From: Macropodus opercularis
Taxonomy: Eukaryota; Chordata; Actinopteri; Anabantiformes; Osphronemidae
Length of the DNA: 64,000 nt
Reading direction: 5' to 3'
Assembly: GCA_030770545.1 (NCBI GenBank)
Contig: CM061090.1
Span: 9,813,501-9,877,500 of the forward strand
Position numbers and translations under genes: made by a program. Under the pieces are notes generated by a model that searched no databases, was not told the DNA's origin, and saw only the letters and a list, made by a program, of their open reading frames with translations. Shown here one piece after another: positions 34,207 through 47,700 of this stretch (positions within the stretch are counted from its first letter, which is position 1; the number at the start of each line of letters is the position of its first letter).

Positions 34207-37092
34207 ATTGGAGTCATTTTATCAGTACTCGTTTGTTTCTCTGAGTGAATAATGACAACGCTGTTGTATATTTCATACATAGAATCATGTAATGTTTGTT
34301 TGACTGCAACGAACTAATAAAACAAGTCTATGTTGCCTGAGGTACAAGACGTCTGCTCTCACTGTAACTGTAAAACACACAGGTTATGAAGAGGCTGTAT
34401 GCACTGATGAGAATGTGGGGTTTGTGCAGGAACAGGACAGTAGTGTGCACTCGTCTCTAATACTGTCTGGTGATCAGAAAATGCTTTGTCATAAGTATGT
34501 TGAATATCCTGGGTGGTGAATACCCACAGTGATGACCTGACTCATGTTGGGGGTCTCATATGCTCAACAATGGAGATCCTCATACATGGGAAATGTCAGT
34601 TTTGTGCTCACAGTCCATTGAGGCTTACATGAAATCTGGAAACCTGACCGGATTTGCAAACAAAGAAACATAAAAACTTTTCCACAACGTTCCTGCTGGA
34701 CCAAGACGTCCTGCTGGGACGTCCACACCCTACCACACCTGAAGACGTCAGGGATTGGCTGCGATGCCGGAAGGCGCTCAGGATAAAAGCGCCGACATAC
34801 TGAGATTCGCTCTCTTCTCTGGTTTCTTCCATCCTCGTCCTTGGTTCTAACGCAACCTCAACTGGACGCCGAGGAGGAAGTTAAGGAACAAGCCTGACCT
34901 TCACTCTGCTCAGACAGACTCGCCTGCATTGATGCTGCCCTCTTTCACCGTCCGCCGTCACTAACGAAGTGATAATTTAATTTCTGCTCCTTTGTCCCCC
35001 AACACTCCCCAGGGGCTCGACACTGGTACGAAGGGACCACGAATCCATTCCATGGTTGGTAGATGAATGCTCCACCTCCTGGGCCACAGCTAAGCCACAG
35101 TGGTGGATTCCGTGCATGCAACACTGTTAAACACTTATGAACTTTCAAGAAACAAACTGACTAACTGCAGTTGCTGCAGAGACAGAGACAGTGCAAATGG
35201 ACCAGGGTCATGTAGGCGTTGTTTATGTGGTGAAAGGTTTGCACTGGACAGACTGACTGGGCGTGTGCAAGTACGTTGTGAAGTCATACATTGTCATACA
35301 TTGATATCTTTGTTGTTTTTGTGGTTATTTTTTCTGTTATATGCCACAAGCCCAGAGGTGTGAGGATCTTTATTTAGCCTCTGTGTGGTTGGCAGTTAGC
35401 CTCTCAGTTTACTTCTGTTTGGACCCTCAGTTCTCTTTGCTGCTGTGGTTTACAGACAGGAACAATCTGCTGTGTCTTTAAGTGCAACAGCTGCAGAGTA
35501 GCCCAATAATACTCACGTTATAATAGTCCATTATATTATTACATCAATCTCAAAGCGTTTTACAAAGGATTCCTTTTACTTTTTATGTTACAAGATATTA
35601 ATGGATTGCTATGACGTCAACGTTTCCCAGAGAATTAACCCTGATGACTCAATTACTTAACAGTATATGTTCTATGCTCTCCCAGTTTTTATCCTGTAAA
35701 ACAGTTACGGACCCAGAACTTGACCCTGACATCCATGGTTCCCAGAAGATGAATCTCTTTAACGTCAGTAGTTTCTGGTTCTGTTTGCAGTTTAAGGTTA
35801 CATGACCCTGATCAAATCTTAGACTGGTTGACACTTGGCTACATCGTCAAACATGTAAACGTGATTATGTATTTGTAACTGTCAGGAAACGTTGGTTATA
35901 CGTCCTGCATTGTTCTGGTTTATAACTGATTTGGGTTTTTAAAGAACATGTTTCTGAACAGTCTCACTGCTGCTGAGCAATGAAAGATTTAAATCTGTGA
36001 ACTAAACGCGTCCACTCCACTGCTCTTAGCAACGCATCATTCATGCCTATACTAATATTTGTTATCAGACCTTGTGCTACTGAAAACGTTGCTTATTCTG
36101 GAGATTTTTCATAGAGGGGACGCTGAACATGATCTCACTGCTTCCTTATTAGGACATTCAGTGTTAGCTTTTAGCCAATCAAACACAGTCCTCTGTCTAA
36201 GATCAGAGGACGTACGAAGGTACTTTACATTCATCAAGACATGTTGATCAGGATGACATCTCTCACGTTCGCTTCATGGCTAACTTGTCTTTGCGTGTGG
36301 AACACAGGTAGGTTTGAGTAGTTCTGAGACTTGTACAAGACATTAATGCTAAACGTATGACACTGCGTTAATTGTATGATTTCTTGTTTTCTTTTCAGCT
36401 TTGGCAACTGACTTTAAACCATTAATTCGTCAAGACGGAGGTTTGATAATGGTTAATGCTGGTGACACAGTGACTTTGCGTTGTTTCTCTCAAGGTAACG
36501 CTGCAATGTTTTACTGGTATAAACAAACTTTAGGTCAGAAACCAAGACTAATGTCTTCCTACCATAAAGGTGATAAAGCTGGCGACTTTAAGGGTGACTT
36601 CAAAAACAATTCGCGACTCTCTCTGGAAACTAAAAATCATACTAACCACTTAAAAATCTCAGATTTAGGGATTCTAGACTCAGCTACTTATTACTGTGCA
36701 AGTTCCACCGCATACGCTTTTGAATTTGGAGACGGCATCACCGTCAGGGTCCAGGGTTCAGGCTCCAACGTCCCAGCTTTGGTGCATCAGTCAGTGTCTG
36801 GGAGCCTCCATCCAGGAGGTTCTGTGACGCTGAACTGTACAGTTCACACTGGGATCTGTGATGGACAACACAGTGTTTACTGGTTCAAAGACTCTGGACA
36901 AACTCCTCCAGGAATCATTTACACCCACGGAGACAGAAACGATCAGTGTGAGAGGAAACCAGACACACAAACACACACCTGTGTCTATAACCTGCCAGTA
37001 AATAGTCTGGGTCATTCTCCTGCTGGGACCTACTACTGTGCTGTCGCCTTATGTGGACACATTCTGTTTGGAAACGGGACCAAGCTGGAATT
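33969..37092 (+). repeat. Tandem duplication A, copy 2
   Basis: Second copy of 29206-32460, running from the tail of the 33.4-kb relic to the end of the NITR 5 I-domain exon. It lacks the SINE of copy 1 and has about 190 bp of unrelated sequence (34985-35290) there instead. Confidence 0.85.
36175..36179 (+). promoter_or_regulatory. CCAAT box, NITR 5
   Basis: Same motif and context as NITR 4, 78 bp upstream of the ATG. Confidence 0.6.
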
Positions 37093-37641
37093 CAGGTGTA
37101 AGTTCTCTAAAATTAAGGCACTAATCACAGATATCAGCTTCCAGTTTGTAAAGTGTCCTTTGTGTCTATGTCAGCGGACTCTCTTGTCTTGGTGTATGTC
37201 TTGGGTGGGGCTTTGGCGTTCACCACCACCCTGGCTGTGCTACTGCTGTTGTCAGTGTACAGAGTTCATAAAGCAAACAGCAGCAAATGTACAGGTAGGT
37301 TAAACCATCTGCATCTTACATATCAACATGTAAGAGACTTAAAGTAAATCAGCCTTTTCTGCTTTACCTCCAGATCCGCAAGCTCCTACCACAGTGAATG
37401 CAGAGGTGAATATTATCTTTTCAAATGTCAGTTACAGCTGTTCTGTAGCATATGTTTGCTTGTCTTGTGGATTCTTCTGTTGTATTTTATGTCCTATATT
37501 GTGATTATTACACGTATCTGTTTCTAGGTTGATCAAGATGAAGACAATCTTCATTATGCTGCTTTAAAGAATCAAAGGTTCAATGGCGCAAGAAACCAGA
37601 AGAAAGACACTGACTGTGTGTACTCCACTGTCAAACTGTAG
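36253..37641 (+). CDS. nitr: NITR 5, V-I-TM-ITIM receptor
   Basis: Model: 36253-36307, 36399-37097, 37175-37294, 37374-37405, 37528-37641 (339 aa), all in phase. Leader and V domain are identical in protein to NITR 4 (WYKQTLGQKP, DSATYYCASS, FGDGI); the I domain differs at a few positions (THGDRNDQCE). The donor of exon 2 sits a few bases off the usual place, giving FGNGTKLEFR. The transmembrane exon (VLGGALAFTTTLAVLLLLSVY), linker PQAPTTVNAE and tail (ITIM NLHYAAL, CVYSTV) are unlike those of NITR 4, so the two genes share a front half and differ in the back half. Alternative in-frame start at 36241. A predicted inhibitory receptor, intact in every exon. Confidence 0.92.
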
Positions 37642-38470
37642 AATTGGTGATGCCGTTTTTTGTATGCATGTATGTACATAGTACATTTTTAAACATATAC
37701 AGTATATGCCTTTTTGAATTTATACTCAATGTGCAGTTTCTCTGATTGAAACCAGGGCATCGCAGGAAAGATCTTAACATTTACTGTCTGAGTCATATTA
37801 TCACTGTCAGCGTCGAACATGTAGAAAGTGATGTCAAAACCATCCTTTTGAACTATAACATCCACTGTTCTATACTAGGAACTGGCACATGTTGCAGATG
37901 ATGCCACAGTACAGCCAGTGTGAGGTCTTTTTATAGTTCTCTTTGCGGTCTGCAATCAAAAGACGAGCTCTGTGCTTTGTTAAGGGTCTTTGTGTGGTTT
38001 AACCTTTTCCTTCAGTTTTGAAGTAAAGCAACTATGCAACAATCATCAGATGCTTTTTTGTTGTTTTGATGAAACTATTAATAACCTGTTGATGAAAACG
38101 ACCACAATGCAAATATATAAGTATAAAAATTCAAGAGATTGTACAGAAGCAATGAATTTCACTGACGTGTGATTATGAAACACAAACTATCTATAAATAA
38201 AGTTAATTCTCATCATAAAACTGAAAGGAAACGCTATCACACCTCTTTTCAGCAAAATGTTTTAAAGTGCGTGGAAATGTTTAGTTTCAACTTTAAGAGA
38301 TGTTATCAGTATAGTTGAGCGTATTGTCTGCACAATGTTACACACACTGTTAAACAGTAAAAGTCATGTATTTTTCAGTGATTTCAGACATCTTAGCTCT
38401 GTGAGGACACCTCGTGTCGTCCTTCTGATCATTTTTTAGGAAAGAGACTGACAGCATACGTTGCAGTGAG
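37642..38470. other. Intergenic between NITR 5 and 6
   Basis: AT-rich, no exon or recognisable repeat found. Confidence 0.5.
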
Positions 38471-38496
38471 CATGTGATGAATGTTGACTGGCCAAT
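38471..38496 (+). promoter_or_regulatory. CATGTGA and CCAAT, NITR 6
   Basis: 'gtgagCATGTGA' (38471-38477) followed by GGCCAATGAAA (CCAAT 38492-38496), 75 bp before the ATG at 38571. Confidence 0.6.
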
Positions 38497-38570
38497 GAAA
38501 AGCAGCCTTGTCTCTTAAGAGAGGAGAACGAATCTAGGTTCTTTTCATTCAAAGGGACGATTTCAACATG

Positions 38571-40032
38571 ATGACACATTTAAAGTTGGTCTTCTACCTG
38601 ACATGTTTGTGCTCTTGGAAACTGGGTAAGTTGTGTTTTTATAGAAGCAGTCGTAATTTTTGTACAGTCACTACTGATGTAACCCGGTGTGTTTGTGTTT
38701 GTGGTTGTTTAATTTTACACAGAATTAATGTAGTTTGTCACATTCTTTCTCCCATTTTGTTATAGCAACCATGAATAATGTGAAAGAGCCCACAAGTGTG
38801 AATCAGGAGGGCGGCTTCATATCAGCTACTGCTGGTGACAGCGTAACTTTGAAATGTTTCTATGTCGGTGACGCTGCAAAATATTATTGGTACAAGCAAA
38901 ACATTGGAGAGAAGCTACGACTTGTGTCTGTCAGATATAAGTTTGATCAAAACGGCACTTTTCATAATGAATTCAAAGACGATCCACGTTTCACATTGGA
39001 TAACAACAATGATAGAAATCACTTGATGATAAAAGATCTAAAAATGTCAGACTCAGGCACTTACTACTGCGCAAGTGGTTATTCGTTTATGTTTGAATTT
39101 GGAGACGGCATCACCGTCAGCGTTAAAGCTTCAGGCTCCAACGTCCCAGCTTTGGTGCATCAGTCAGTGTCTGGGAGCCTCCATCCAGGAGGTTCTGTGA
39201 CGCTGAACTGTACAGTTCACACTGGGATCTGTGATGGACAACACAGTGTTTACTGGTTCAAAGACTCTGGACAAACTCCTCCAGGAATCATTTACACCCA
39301 GGGAGACAGAAACGATCAGTGTGAGAGGAAACCAGACACACAAACACACACCTGTGTCTATAACTTTCTAATGAGGAACTTGAGTCCTTCTCATGTTGGG
39401 ACCTACTACTGTGCTGTCGCCTCATGTGGACAAATTCTGTTTGGAAATGGGACCAAGCTGGACTTAGAGGGTGAGTAACTTCTACAGTTTGTATTGTTGG
39501 ATAAATATTGATTGTTGCTTCTCTAACAAATTATATAATCAGACAAATCGTGGCTACAGTTTCTCCTAATCTCTGAACTTTCTGGCCAGATAGACTCTGT
39601 CTTGGTACATGTCTTGAGTGGAGCTGTGACGTTCACCACTATCCTGTGTGTGTTACTGTCTTTTGTCATATGCAAGACGAGGCAGACAAACTGCAAATGT
39701 TCAGGTAATTTGTGGTTTTTGTAGTTAGGTACATGTAGCGGACTGTGCTCACTGAATTTGGCTTTTCCATTAAATGTTTTTTATTTTCATTTACAGCTCC
39801 CTCCACAACAAATGCTGGGGTGAGTCTTATTCTCGTAGTTGATGTCTAACAGTCATTATTCTGTAGGAATATGTTGTAATTTGGACAGTTCATGTGAGGC
39901 TCTATGTATTTTTTCCAGGGTGACACAGACAACCTTCATTATGCTGCTTTAAACGTTAACCAGACAAACAGATCAAGAAGACAGAGGAATGAAGCCTTAA
40001 GTGAGTGTGTTTACACTGGTGTAAAGTTGTAG
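38571..40032 (+). CDS. nitr: NITR 6, receptor with an extended stalk
   Basis: Model: 38571-38625, 38766-39470, 39543-39704, 39797-39819, 39919-40032 (352 aa). The V domain has TLKCFYV, YYWYKQNIGEKL, DSGTYYCASG and FGDGI; the I domain is canonical with FGNGTKLDLE. Exon 3 is 162 nt instead of 120: the usual acceptor reads 'ctttctg' (as in NITR 4), but an upstream acceptor 'ataatcag' is in phase because two bases (GA) are missing just after it relative to NITR 4 and 7. This adds about 14 stalk residues (DKSWLQFLLISELS) before the transmembrane segment. The tail is that of NITR 4 and 7 (ITIM NLHYAAL, ECVYTGV). A second ATG lies one codon upstream (38568). Confidence 0.88.
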
Positions 40033-40369
40033 ATCACAGTTATTAAACTATGTTAAAACTATACTTTGCTATTTTCCTGATTCGTCTCCATATGTGTAAC
40101 TTGTATGTACACGACGTGGTTACTTTGCTGGCTTAACTGTCATCAGGTCTTTGAGGCCCAAGTTTCAAAACATGTCTTTGGCTTTTTTTTGTTTTGAGTA
40201 ATTATTAAAAGGGAACCAGCTCTAATCACGAACCTTTTTGCCTTTGCCTGTGTTCAATGCATGATGGGTCTGATGCAGCGCGTAGTGTAAAGAGCATGTG
40301 ACTATGCTCGGCCCATTTTACAGTAAGCTTCCTCATTGTGATACACCAGAGCACAGGTCTATTCTGCCT

Positions 40370-40900
40370 CTCGTCGATTGACAGCTGGGACAGGCTCCAA
40401 CATAACCACGACCCTTAGAAGAGTGAAGGGGGAGAAAGTGAGTGAGATAGTGAGCAACAGAAGAGAGAAAAACTCCCTGTAATGCAACAAGCCTCCAGTA
40501 GAAGCAGGTTCAATGTGGGCGGTCATCTGCCTCAACTGGTTGGGATGAAGGGATAGAGAAGAGAGAAAAGAGCAACAGGAGGTAAAAGAGGAACAACAGG
40601 CAGCAGCAGAATATGAGCAGGGTGGTGGAGCTGCAACTACACAATGGAGTCATGGAGTCCAACCATACCTGTAGGAAAATACAGAGAGAAGCACAACTAC
40701 AGGAACAAAGAGACACAAAGTTGGTGGCATGAAGTGGACAGAATGAGGGAAGGTGAGGAGAACAGAGGGGCTCACCACCAAAACACAAACGCTGACCACA
40801 GTGGGATCAACTCCTGAACTATGTCAGAGATGAAGCCTGCAGTCAGTGACTGGAATCCAAGCAAAGAGAGGTTGGTGCCATAATAATAATATAACAATTC
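40370..40900. repeat. Cluster repeat block R, copy 1 of 4
   Basis: 'tctgcctctcgtcgattgacagc' through 'gagaggttggtgccataat'. Other copies are 41874-42310, 45054-45585 and 46571-47000. Copies 2 and 4 lack about 95 bp present in copies 1 and 3 (about 40579-40675). The opening resembles the tail of the SINE-type family, the rest is purine-rich. The minus-strand ORFs in it show no protein-like features. Confidence 0.75.
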
Positions 40901-42369
40901 TTCAACAGTGATGTTTTGCATTAGCAGCTCAACGATACACGTGTTCTAGACATTCTGATATAATGGTACAGCATATACAGCATATTCAATATATTGTAAC
41001 TCACTCAAACACAGTAACAGCTGAGAGCGTTTTACCTTTACCCCAGTTCTTACTTTGTTTATCTGCCGCTTCAGTTGCTGAGGTTTTGAGCAGGTGGAAC
41101 AGTAGCAGTGACTGCACCTCACCAGAATAGCATAACCTTGTTTTGGTTACAGTAGATGTCCTAGTTGCATAAAACAGTTTTTAAAATAGAAAGTCACAAA
41201 CGTGTCCTAAGCATTCTTTCAAATTGTAGTAAATGTCAACAGAAGCTAGTGCACTAGTTATGAGGAAATGAAGATTTAATGTTGATGGGTTTAGGGTTTA
41301 GTGTTATCACTGTGAATGCTGTTCAGTAGTGTATGTACACGACGTGGTTACTTTGCTGGCTTAACTGTCATCAGGTCTTTGAGGCCCAAGTCTTAAAACA
41401 TGTCTTTGGCTTTTGAATTTTTTTGTTTTGTGTAATTATTAAAAGGGAACCAGCTCTAATCACGAACCTTTTTGCCTTTGCCTGTGTTCAATGCATGATG
41501 GGTCTGATGCAGCGCGTAGTGTAAAGAGCATGTGACTATGCTCAGCCCATTTTACAGTAAGCTTCCTCATTGTGATACACCAGAGCAGCAAGTCATTACC
41601 AACACAATTACCACTGAACATATAGAAAAAACTAAAAGTGTAGATGACTTTACTTTTACCTTTTAAGGTGTCTTTATAATTGTATGGTGGAAGATCCTGA
41701 AAGACAAGCTTCAGCACTTGAGTTTGGACTTTGACTTATGTAAGATCTTTAGCCTGTCGGTGTTTGCTGCAATGAATCTCTGCTGAGATTCACTCAGACC
41801 CTTGGCAAAGTTTTAAGACCATACAAAAATAAAAAATACAACTATTTAGAAAGCCCCCATAGACCTGTCCAGGGTCTCTTCTGCCTCTCGTCGATTGACA
41901 GCTGGGACAGGCTCCAACATAACCACGACCCTTAGAAGAGAGAAGGGGGAGAAAGTGAGTGAGATAGTGAGCAACAGAAGAGAGAAAAACTCCCTGTAAT
42001 CCAACAAGCCTCCAGTAGAAGCAGGTTCAATGTGGGCGGTCATCTGCCTCAACTGGTTGGGATGAAGGGATAGAGAAGAGAGAAAAGAGCAAGAAAATAC
42101 AGAGAGAAGCACAACTACAGGAACAAAATGACACAAAGTTGGTGGCATGAAGTGGACAGAATGAGGGAAGGTGAGGAGAACAGAGGGGCTCACCACCAAA
42201 ACACAAACGCTGACCACAGTGGGATCAACTCCTGAACTATGTCAGAGATGAAGCCTGCAGTCAGTGACTGGAATCCAAGCAAAGAGAGGTTGGTGCCATA
42301 ATAATATAATAACAATTTTGTTGTTATTAATTGTCTAACATCGTTTACAGCCACAGGCGACACGATGCC

Positions 42370-42580
42370 TGTTCATTCATTCATTCATCTTCTACCGCTT
42401 CTTCTCCGTAGGGGTCGCTGTGCTGGAGCCTGTCCCAGCCGTCTGTGGGCGAGAGGCTACACCCTGGACAGGTCGTCAGTCTGTCGCAGGGCCACACATA
42501 TAGACGCACAACCAGTCATGTGCACACTCACAACTACGGGCAGTTTAGAGTTTCCAATCAGCCTAACTGCAGAGTGATGG
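42370..42580 (-). repeat. SINE-type repeat tail, reverse orientation
   Basis: Reverse complement of the SINE-type family tail ('aaactctaaactgcccgtag', 'ctgggacaggctccagca'), with an ATTC microsatellite end at 42373-42390. Duplicate at 47070-47280. Confidence 0.7.
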
Positions 42581-43133
42581 CGCCACATGGCAGCTAAGCT
42601 AATTCATCACAGCTAGGATTAGCATGTGCCACTAATTGATGTCCGCTTGCTGTGTTCAATGGTTTCCACCTCAAAGAGGCCAATAAACGCTAGTGTCCGG
42701 CTGTAAACTCTGCGCTAGAATGAGTTTGCGTAGCATCCGTCTATTTATAGCGTCTTCCAGCAAATACTTGGTTTCTCTGGAACAGCAGGAAGGCTGAGAG
42801 TAACACACACATGAAACCGACCAGAACAGCTGAGACAAACAACAACTAGTCCAACTGTCATTTCTGTTCTTAGATGTTCTAAACAAATCCAAACAATTGA
42901 AAGTGAGGTTAATGATTTGTCATGTCTGGGAGACTTCACAGCTGCAGTAGACAAACTAATGTCTTAGCATCAAGATATTCTGTCCGATGCCAAATGTTGA
43001 ACCTCTGCAGGTTATTATTATTACTGGTCATAATATGCTGTAAAGTTCAGTTGTTTCTCCACAATTTAATAGATGTTGCTATAGATGTATTTAAATGTCT
43101 CAGAAAGCAAACAACACTACAGGTAGCAGTGAA

Positions 43134-43189
43134 CATGTGATGTTTCCTAACTAGGACGTACAAAGAAGTGTCATATCAGCTCAGCCAAT
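43134..43189 (+). promoter_or_regulatory. CATGTGA and CCAAT, NITR 7
   Basis: 'gcagtgaaCATGTGA' (43134-43140) and AGCCAATCACAG (CCAAT 43185-43189), the latter 75 bp before the ATG. Identical to NITR 8. Confidence 0.6.
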
Positions 43190-43263
43190 CACAGACGGGC
43201 TGATCTCTGGAGAGCAGAAAAACTCTTGAGTTCCTTTTCATTCAAGTTAAGAATTCAAACAAG

Positions 43264-44726
43264 ATGTCGTCTCTCACGTTTGTCCTGTGTGTCACTTGTC
43301 TGTTCATGGGGAAAAGCGGTGAGTTGTGTTTTGGCTCTAGTTTTTATATACTTCACTAAAAGCTTCTTATGTTACTTCATACATTTGTTGTGTTTCTCTT
43401 TTCAAATTTAACATACGTATTTGTTCATCTGCTTTTGTTCTCCTTCCATTTCAGCTCAGGAGATTGATCTGAAAGCGCCATCACTGCTCCATCAGGTGAA
43501 AGGCTTAATATCAGTAAATACAGGAGAGAATGTGACTCTGCGGTGTTTCTTTGAAGGTGATGATTCAGCATGGCTTTTCTGGTACAAGCAAACTCTGGGA
43601 CAAAAACCAAAGCTCATCTCTAGCTTTTATGTGTACGATACAAAAACTACATTTCATGATGAATTCAAGGACAATGGACGCTTTAAACTGGAGGCTACAG
43701 AAGGCACAAATCACTTACATGTGTTGAACTTGGATGTCTCAGACTCAGCTACTTACTACTGTGCAAGCAGCCACACATTTATGTTTAATTTTGCAGAAGG
43801 TATTATTGTCAGTGTAAGAGCCTCAGATTTGAACGTCCCAGCTTTGGTGCATCAGTCAGTGTCTGGGAGCCTCCATCCAGGAGGTTCTGTGACGCTGAAC
43901 TGTACAGTTCACACTGGGATCTGTGATGGACAACACAGTGTTTACTGGTTCAAAGACTCTGGACAAACTCATCCAGGAATCATTTACACCCACGGAGACA
44001 GAAACGATCAGTGTGAGAGGAAACCAGACACACAAACACACACCTGTGTCTACAACCTGCCTCTAAACAGCCTGAGTCCTTCTCATGCTGGGACCTACTA
44101 CTGTGCTGTCGCCTCATGTGGACACATTCTGTTTGGAAACGGGACCAAGCTGGAATTTGAGGGTGAGTAACTTCTACAGTTTGTATTGTTGGATAAATAT
44201 TGATTGTTGCTTTTCTAACAAATTATATAATCAGACAGAAATTGTGGCTACAGTTTCTCCTAATCTCTGAACTTTCAGGCCAGATAGACTCTGTCTTGGT
44301 ACATGTCTTGAGTGGAGCTGTGACGTTCACCACTATCCTGTGTGTGTTACTGTCTTTTGTCATATGCAAGACGAGGCAGACAAACTGCAAATGTTCAGGT
44401 AATTTGTGGTTTTTGTAGTTAGGTACATGTAGCGGACTGTGCTCACTGAATTTGGCTTTTCCATTAAATGTTTTTTATTTTCATTTATAGCTCCCTCCAC
44501 AACAAATGCTGGGGTGAGTCTTATTCTCGTAGTTGATGTCTAACAGTCATTATTCTGTAGGAATATGTTGTAATTTGGACAGTTCATGTGAGACTCTATG
44601 TATTTTTTCCAGGGTGACACAGACAACCTTCATTATGCTGCTTTAAACGTTAACCAGACAAACAGATCAAGAAGACAGAGGAATGAAGCCTTAAGTGAGT
44701 GTGTTTACACTGGTGTAAAGTTGTAG
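43264..44726 (+). CDS. nitr: NITR 7, mosaic receptor
   Basis: Model: 43264-43318, 43455-44162, 44279-44398, 44491-44513, 44613-44726 (339 aa), all in phase. Leader and most of the V domain (TLRCFFEGDD, WYKQTLGQKP, DSATYYCASS) equal those of NITR 8; the I domain and the whole back half (VHVLSGAVTFTTILCVLLSF, linker APSTTNAG, ITIM NLHYAAL, ECVYTGV) and 3' flank equal those of NITR 6. The J-like position of the V domain reads FAEG rather than FGxG, and the I domain has FGNGTKLE. The acceptor of the transmembrane exon ('ctttcag' to 44278) is intact here, unlike in NITR 4 and 6, and gives the shorter stalk. A predicted inhibitory receptor created by unequal exchange. Confidence 0.92.
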
Positions 44727-47700
44727 ATCACAGTTATTAAACTATGTTAAAACTATACTTTGCTATTTTCCTGATTCGTCTCCATATGTGTAACTTGTAT
44801 GTACACGACGTGGTTACTTTGCTGGCTTAACTGTCATCAGGTCTTTGAGGCCCAAGTTTCAAAACATGTCTTTGGCTTTTTTTTGTTTTGTGTAATTATT
44901 AAAAGGGAACCAGCTCTAATCACGAACCTTTTTGCCTTTGCCTGTGTTCAATGCATGATGGGTCTGATGCAGCGCGTAGTGTAAAGAGCATGTGACTATG
45001 CTCGGCCCATTTTACAGTAAGCTTCCTCATTGTGATACACCAGAGCACAGGTCTATTCTGCCTCTCGTCGATTGACAGCTGGGACAGGCTCCAACATAAC
45101 CACGACCCTTAGAAGAGTGAAGGGGGAGAAAGTGAGTGAGATAGTGAGCAACAGAAGAGAGAAAAACTCCCTGTAATGCAACAAGCCTCCAGTAGAAGCA
45201 GGTTCAATGTGGGCGGTCATCTGCCTCAACTGGTTGGGATGAAGGGATAGAGAAGAGAGAAAAGAGCAACAGGAGGTAAAAGAGGAACAACAGGCAGCAG
45301 CAGAATATGAGCAGGGTGGTGGAGCTGCAACTACACAATGGAGTCATGGAGTCCAACCATACCTGTAGGAAAATACAGAGAGAAGCACAACTACAGGAAC
45401 AAAGAGACACAAAGTTGGTGGCATGAAGTGGACAGAATGAGGGAAGGTGAGGAGAACAGAGGGGCTCACCACCAAAACACAAACGCTGACCACAGTGGGA
45501 TCAACTCCTGAACTATGTCAGAGATGAAGCCTGCAGTCAGTGACTGGAATCCAAGCAAAGAGAGGTTGGTGCCATAATAATAATATAACAATTCTTCAAC
45601 AGTGATGTTTTGCATTAGCAGCTCAACGATACACGTGTTCTAGACATTCTGATATAATGGTACAGCATATACAGCATATTCAATATATTGTAACTCACTC
45701 AAACACAGTAACAGCTGAGAGCGTTTTACCTTTACCCCAGTTCTTACTTTGTTTATCTGCCGCTTCAGTAGTTGCTGAGGTTTTGAGCAGGAGGAACAGT
45801 AGCAGTGACTGCACCTCACCAGAATAGCATAACCTTGTTTTGGTTACAGTAGATGTCCTAGTTGCATAAAACAGTTTTTAAAATAGAAAGTCACAAACGT
45901 GTCCTAAGCATTCTTTCAAATTGTAGTAAATGTCAACAAAAGCTAGTGCACTAGTTATGAGGAAATGAAGATTTAATGTTGATGGGTTTAGGGTTTAGTG
46001 TTATCACTGTGAATGCTGTTCAGTAGTGTATGTACACGACGTGGTTACTTTGCTGGCTTAACTGTCATCAGGTCTTTGAGGCCCAAGTCTTAAAACATGT
46101 CTTTGGCTTTTGAATTTTTTTGTTTTGTGTAATTATTAAAAGGGAACCAGCTCTAATCACGAACCTTTTTGCCTTTGCCTGTGTTCAATGCATGATGGGT
46201 CTGATGCAGCGCGTAGTGTAAAGAGCATGTGACTATGCTCAGCCCATTTTACAGTAAGCTTCCTCATTGTGATACACCAGAGCAGCAAGTCATTACCAAC
46301 ACAATTACCACTGAACATATAGAAAAAACTAAAAGTGTAGATGACTTTACTTTTACCTTTTAAGGTGTCTTTATAATTGTATGGTGGAAGATCCTGAAAG
46401 ACAAGCTTCAGCACTTGAGTTTGGACTTTGACTTATGTAAGATCTTTAGCCTGTCGGTGTTTGCTGCAATGAATCTCTGCTGAGATTCACTCAGACCCTT
46501 GGCAAAGTTTTAAGACCATACAAAAATAAAAAATACAACTATTTAGAAAGCCCCCATAGACCTGTCCAGGGTCTCTTCTGCCTCTCGTCGATTGACAGCT
46601 GGGACAGGCTCCAACATAACCACGACCCTTAGAAGAGTGAAGGGGGAGAAAGTGAGTGAGATAGTGAGCAACAGAAGAGAGAAAAACTCCCTGTAATGCA
46701 ACAAGCCTCCAGTAGAAGCAGGTTCAATGTGGGCGGTCATCTGCCTCAACTGGTTGGGATGAAGGGATAGAGAAGAGAGAAAAGAGCAAGAAAATACAGA
46801 GAGAAGCACAACTACAGGAACAAAATGACACAAAGTTGGTGGCATGAAGTGGACAGAATGAGGGAAGGTGAGGAGAACAGAGGGGCTCACCACCAAAACA
46901 CAAACGCTGACCACAGTGGGATCAACTCCTGAACTATGTCAGAGATGAAGCCTGCAGTCAGTGACTGGAATCCAAGCAAAGCGAAGTTGGTGCCATAATA
47001 ATATAATAACAATTTTGTTGTTATTAATTGTCCAACGTCGTTTACAGCCACAGGCGACACGATGCTTGTTCATTCATTCATTCATCTTCTACCGCTTCTT
47101 CTCCGTAGGGGTCGCTGTGCTGGAGCCTGTCCAAGCCGTCTGTGGGCGAGAGGCTACACCCTGGACAGGTCGTCAGTCTGTCGCAGGGCCACACATATAG
47201 ACGCACAACCAGTCACGTGCACACTCACAACTATGGGCAGTTTAGAGTTTCCAATCAGCCTAACTGCAGAGTGATGGCGCCACATGGCAGCTAAGCTAAT
47301 TCATCACAGCTAGGATTAGCATGTGCCACTAATTGATGTCCGCTTGCTGTGTTCAATGGTTTCCACCTCAAAGAGGCCAATGAACGCTAGTGTCCGGCTG
47401 TAAACTCTGCGCTAGAATGAGTTTGCGTAGCATCCGTCTATTTATAGCGTCTTCCAGCAAATACTTGGTTTCTCTGGAACAGCAGGAAGGCTGAGAGTAA
47501 CACACACATGAAACCGACCAGAACAGCTGAGACAAACAACAACTAGTCCAACTGTCATTTCTGTTCTTAGATGTTCTAAACAAATCCAAACAATTGAAAG
47601 TGAGGTTAATGATTTGTCATGTCTGGGAGATTTCACAGCTGCAGTAGACAAACTAATGTCTTAGCATCAAGATATTCAGTCCGATGCCAAATGTTGAACC

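Larger units (their letters stand above)
39471..43860 (+). repeat. Tandem duplication B, copy 1
   Basis: From the end of the NITR 6 V/I exon to the NITR 7 V exon. Matches 44163-48540 with an offset of 4694-4699 bp and few differences by eye. It joins a receptor back half to the next front half, so NITR 7 carries the junction. Confidence 0.88.

Noticed and set aside
40510..40788. Leu/Cys-rich 92-aa minus-strand ORF, repeated at 45204-45482
   Set aside because: Lies in repeat block R, which is purine-rich on the + strand, so a Leu/Ser/Phe-rich frame is expected; copies 2 and 4 do not keep it whole.
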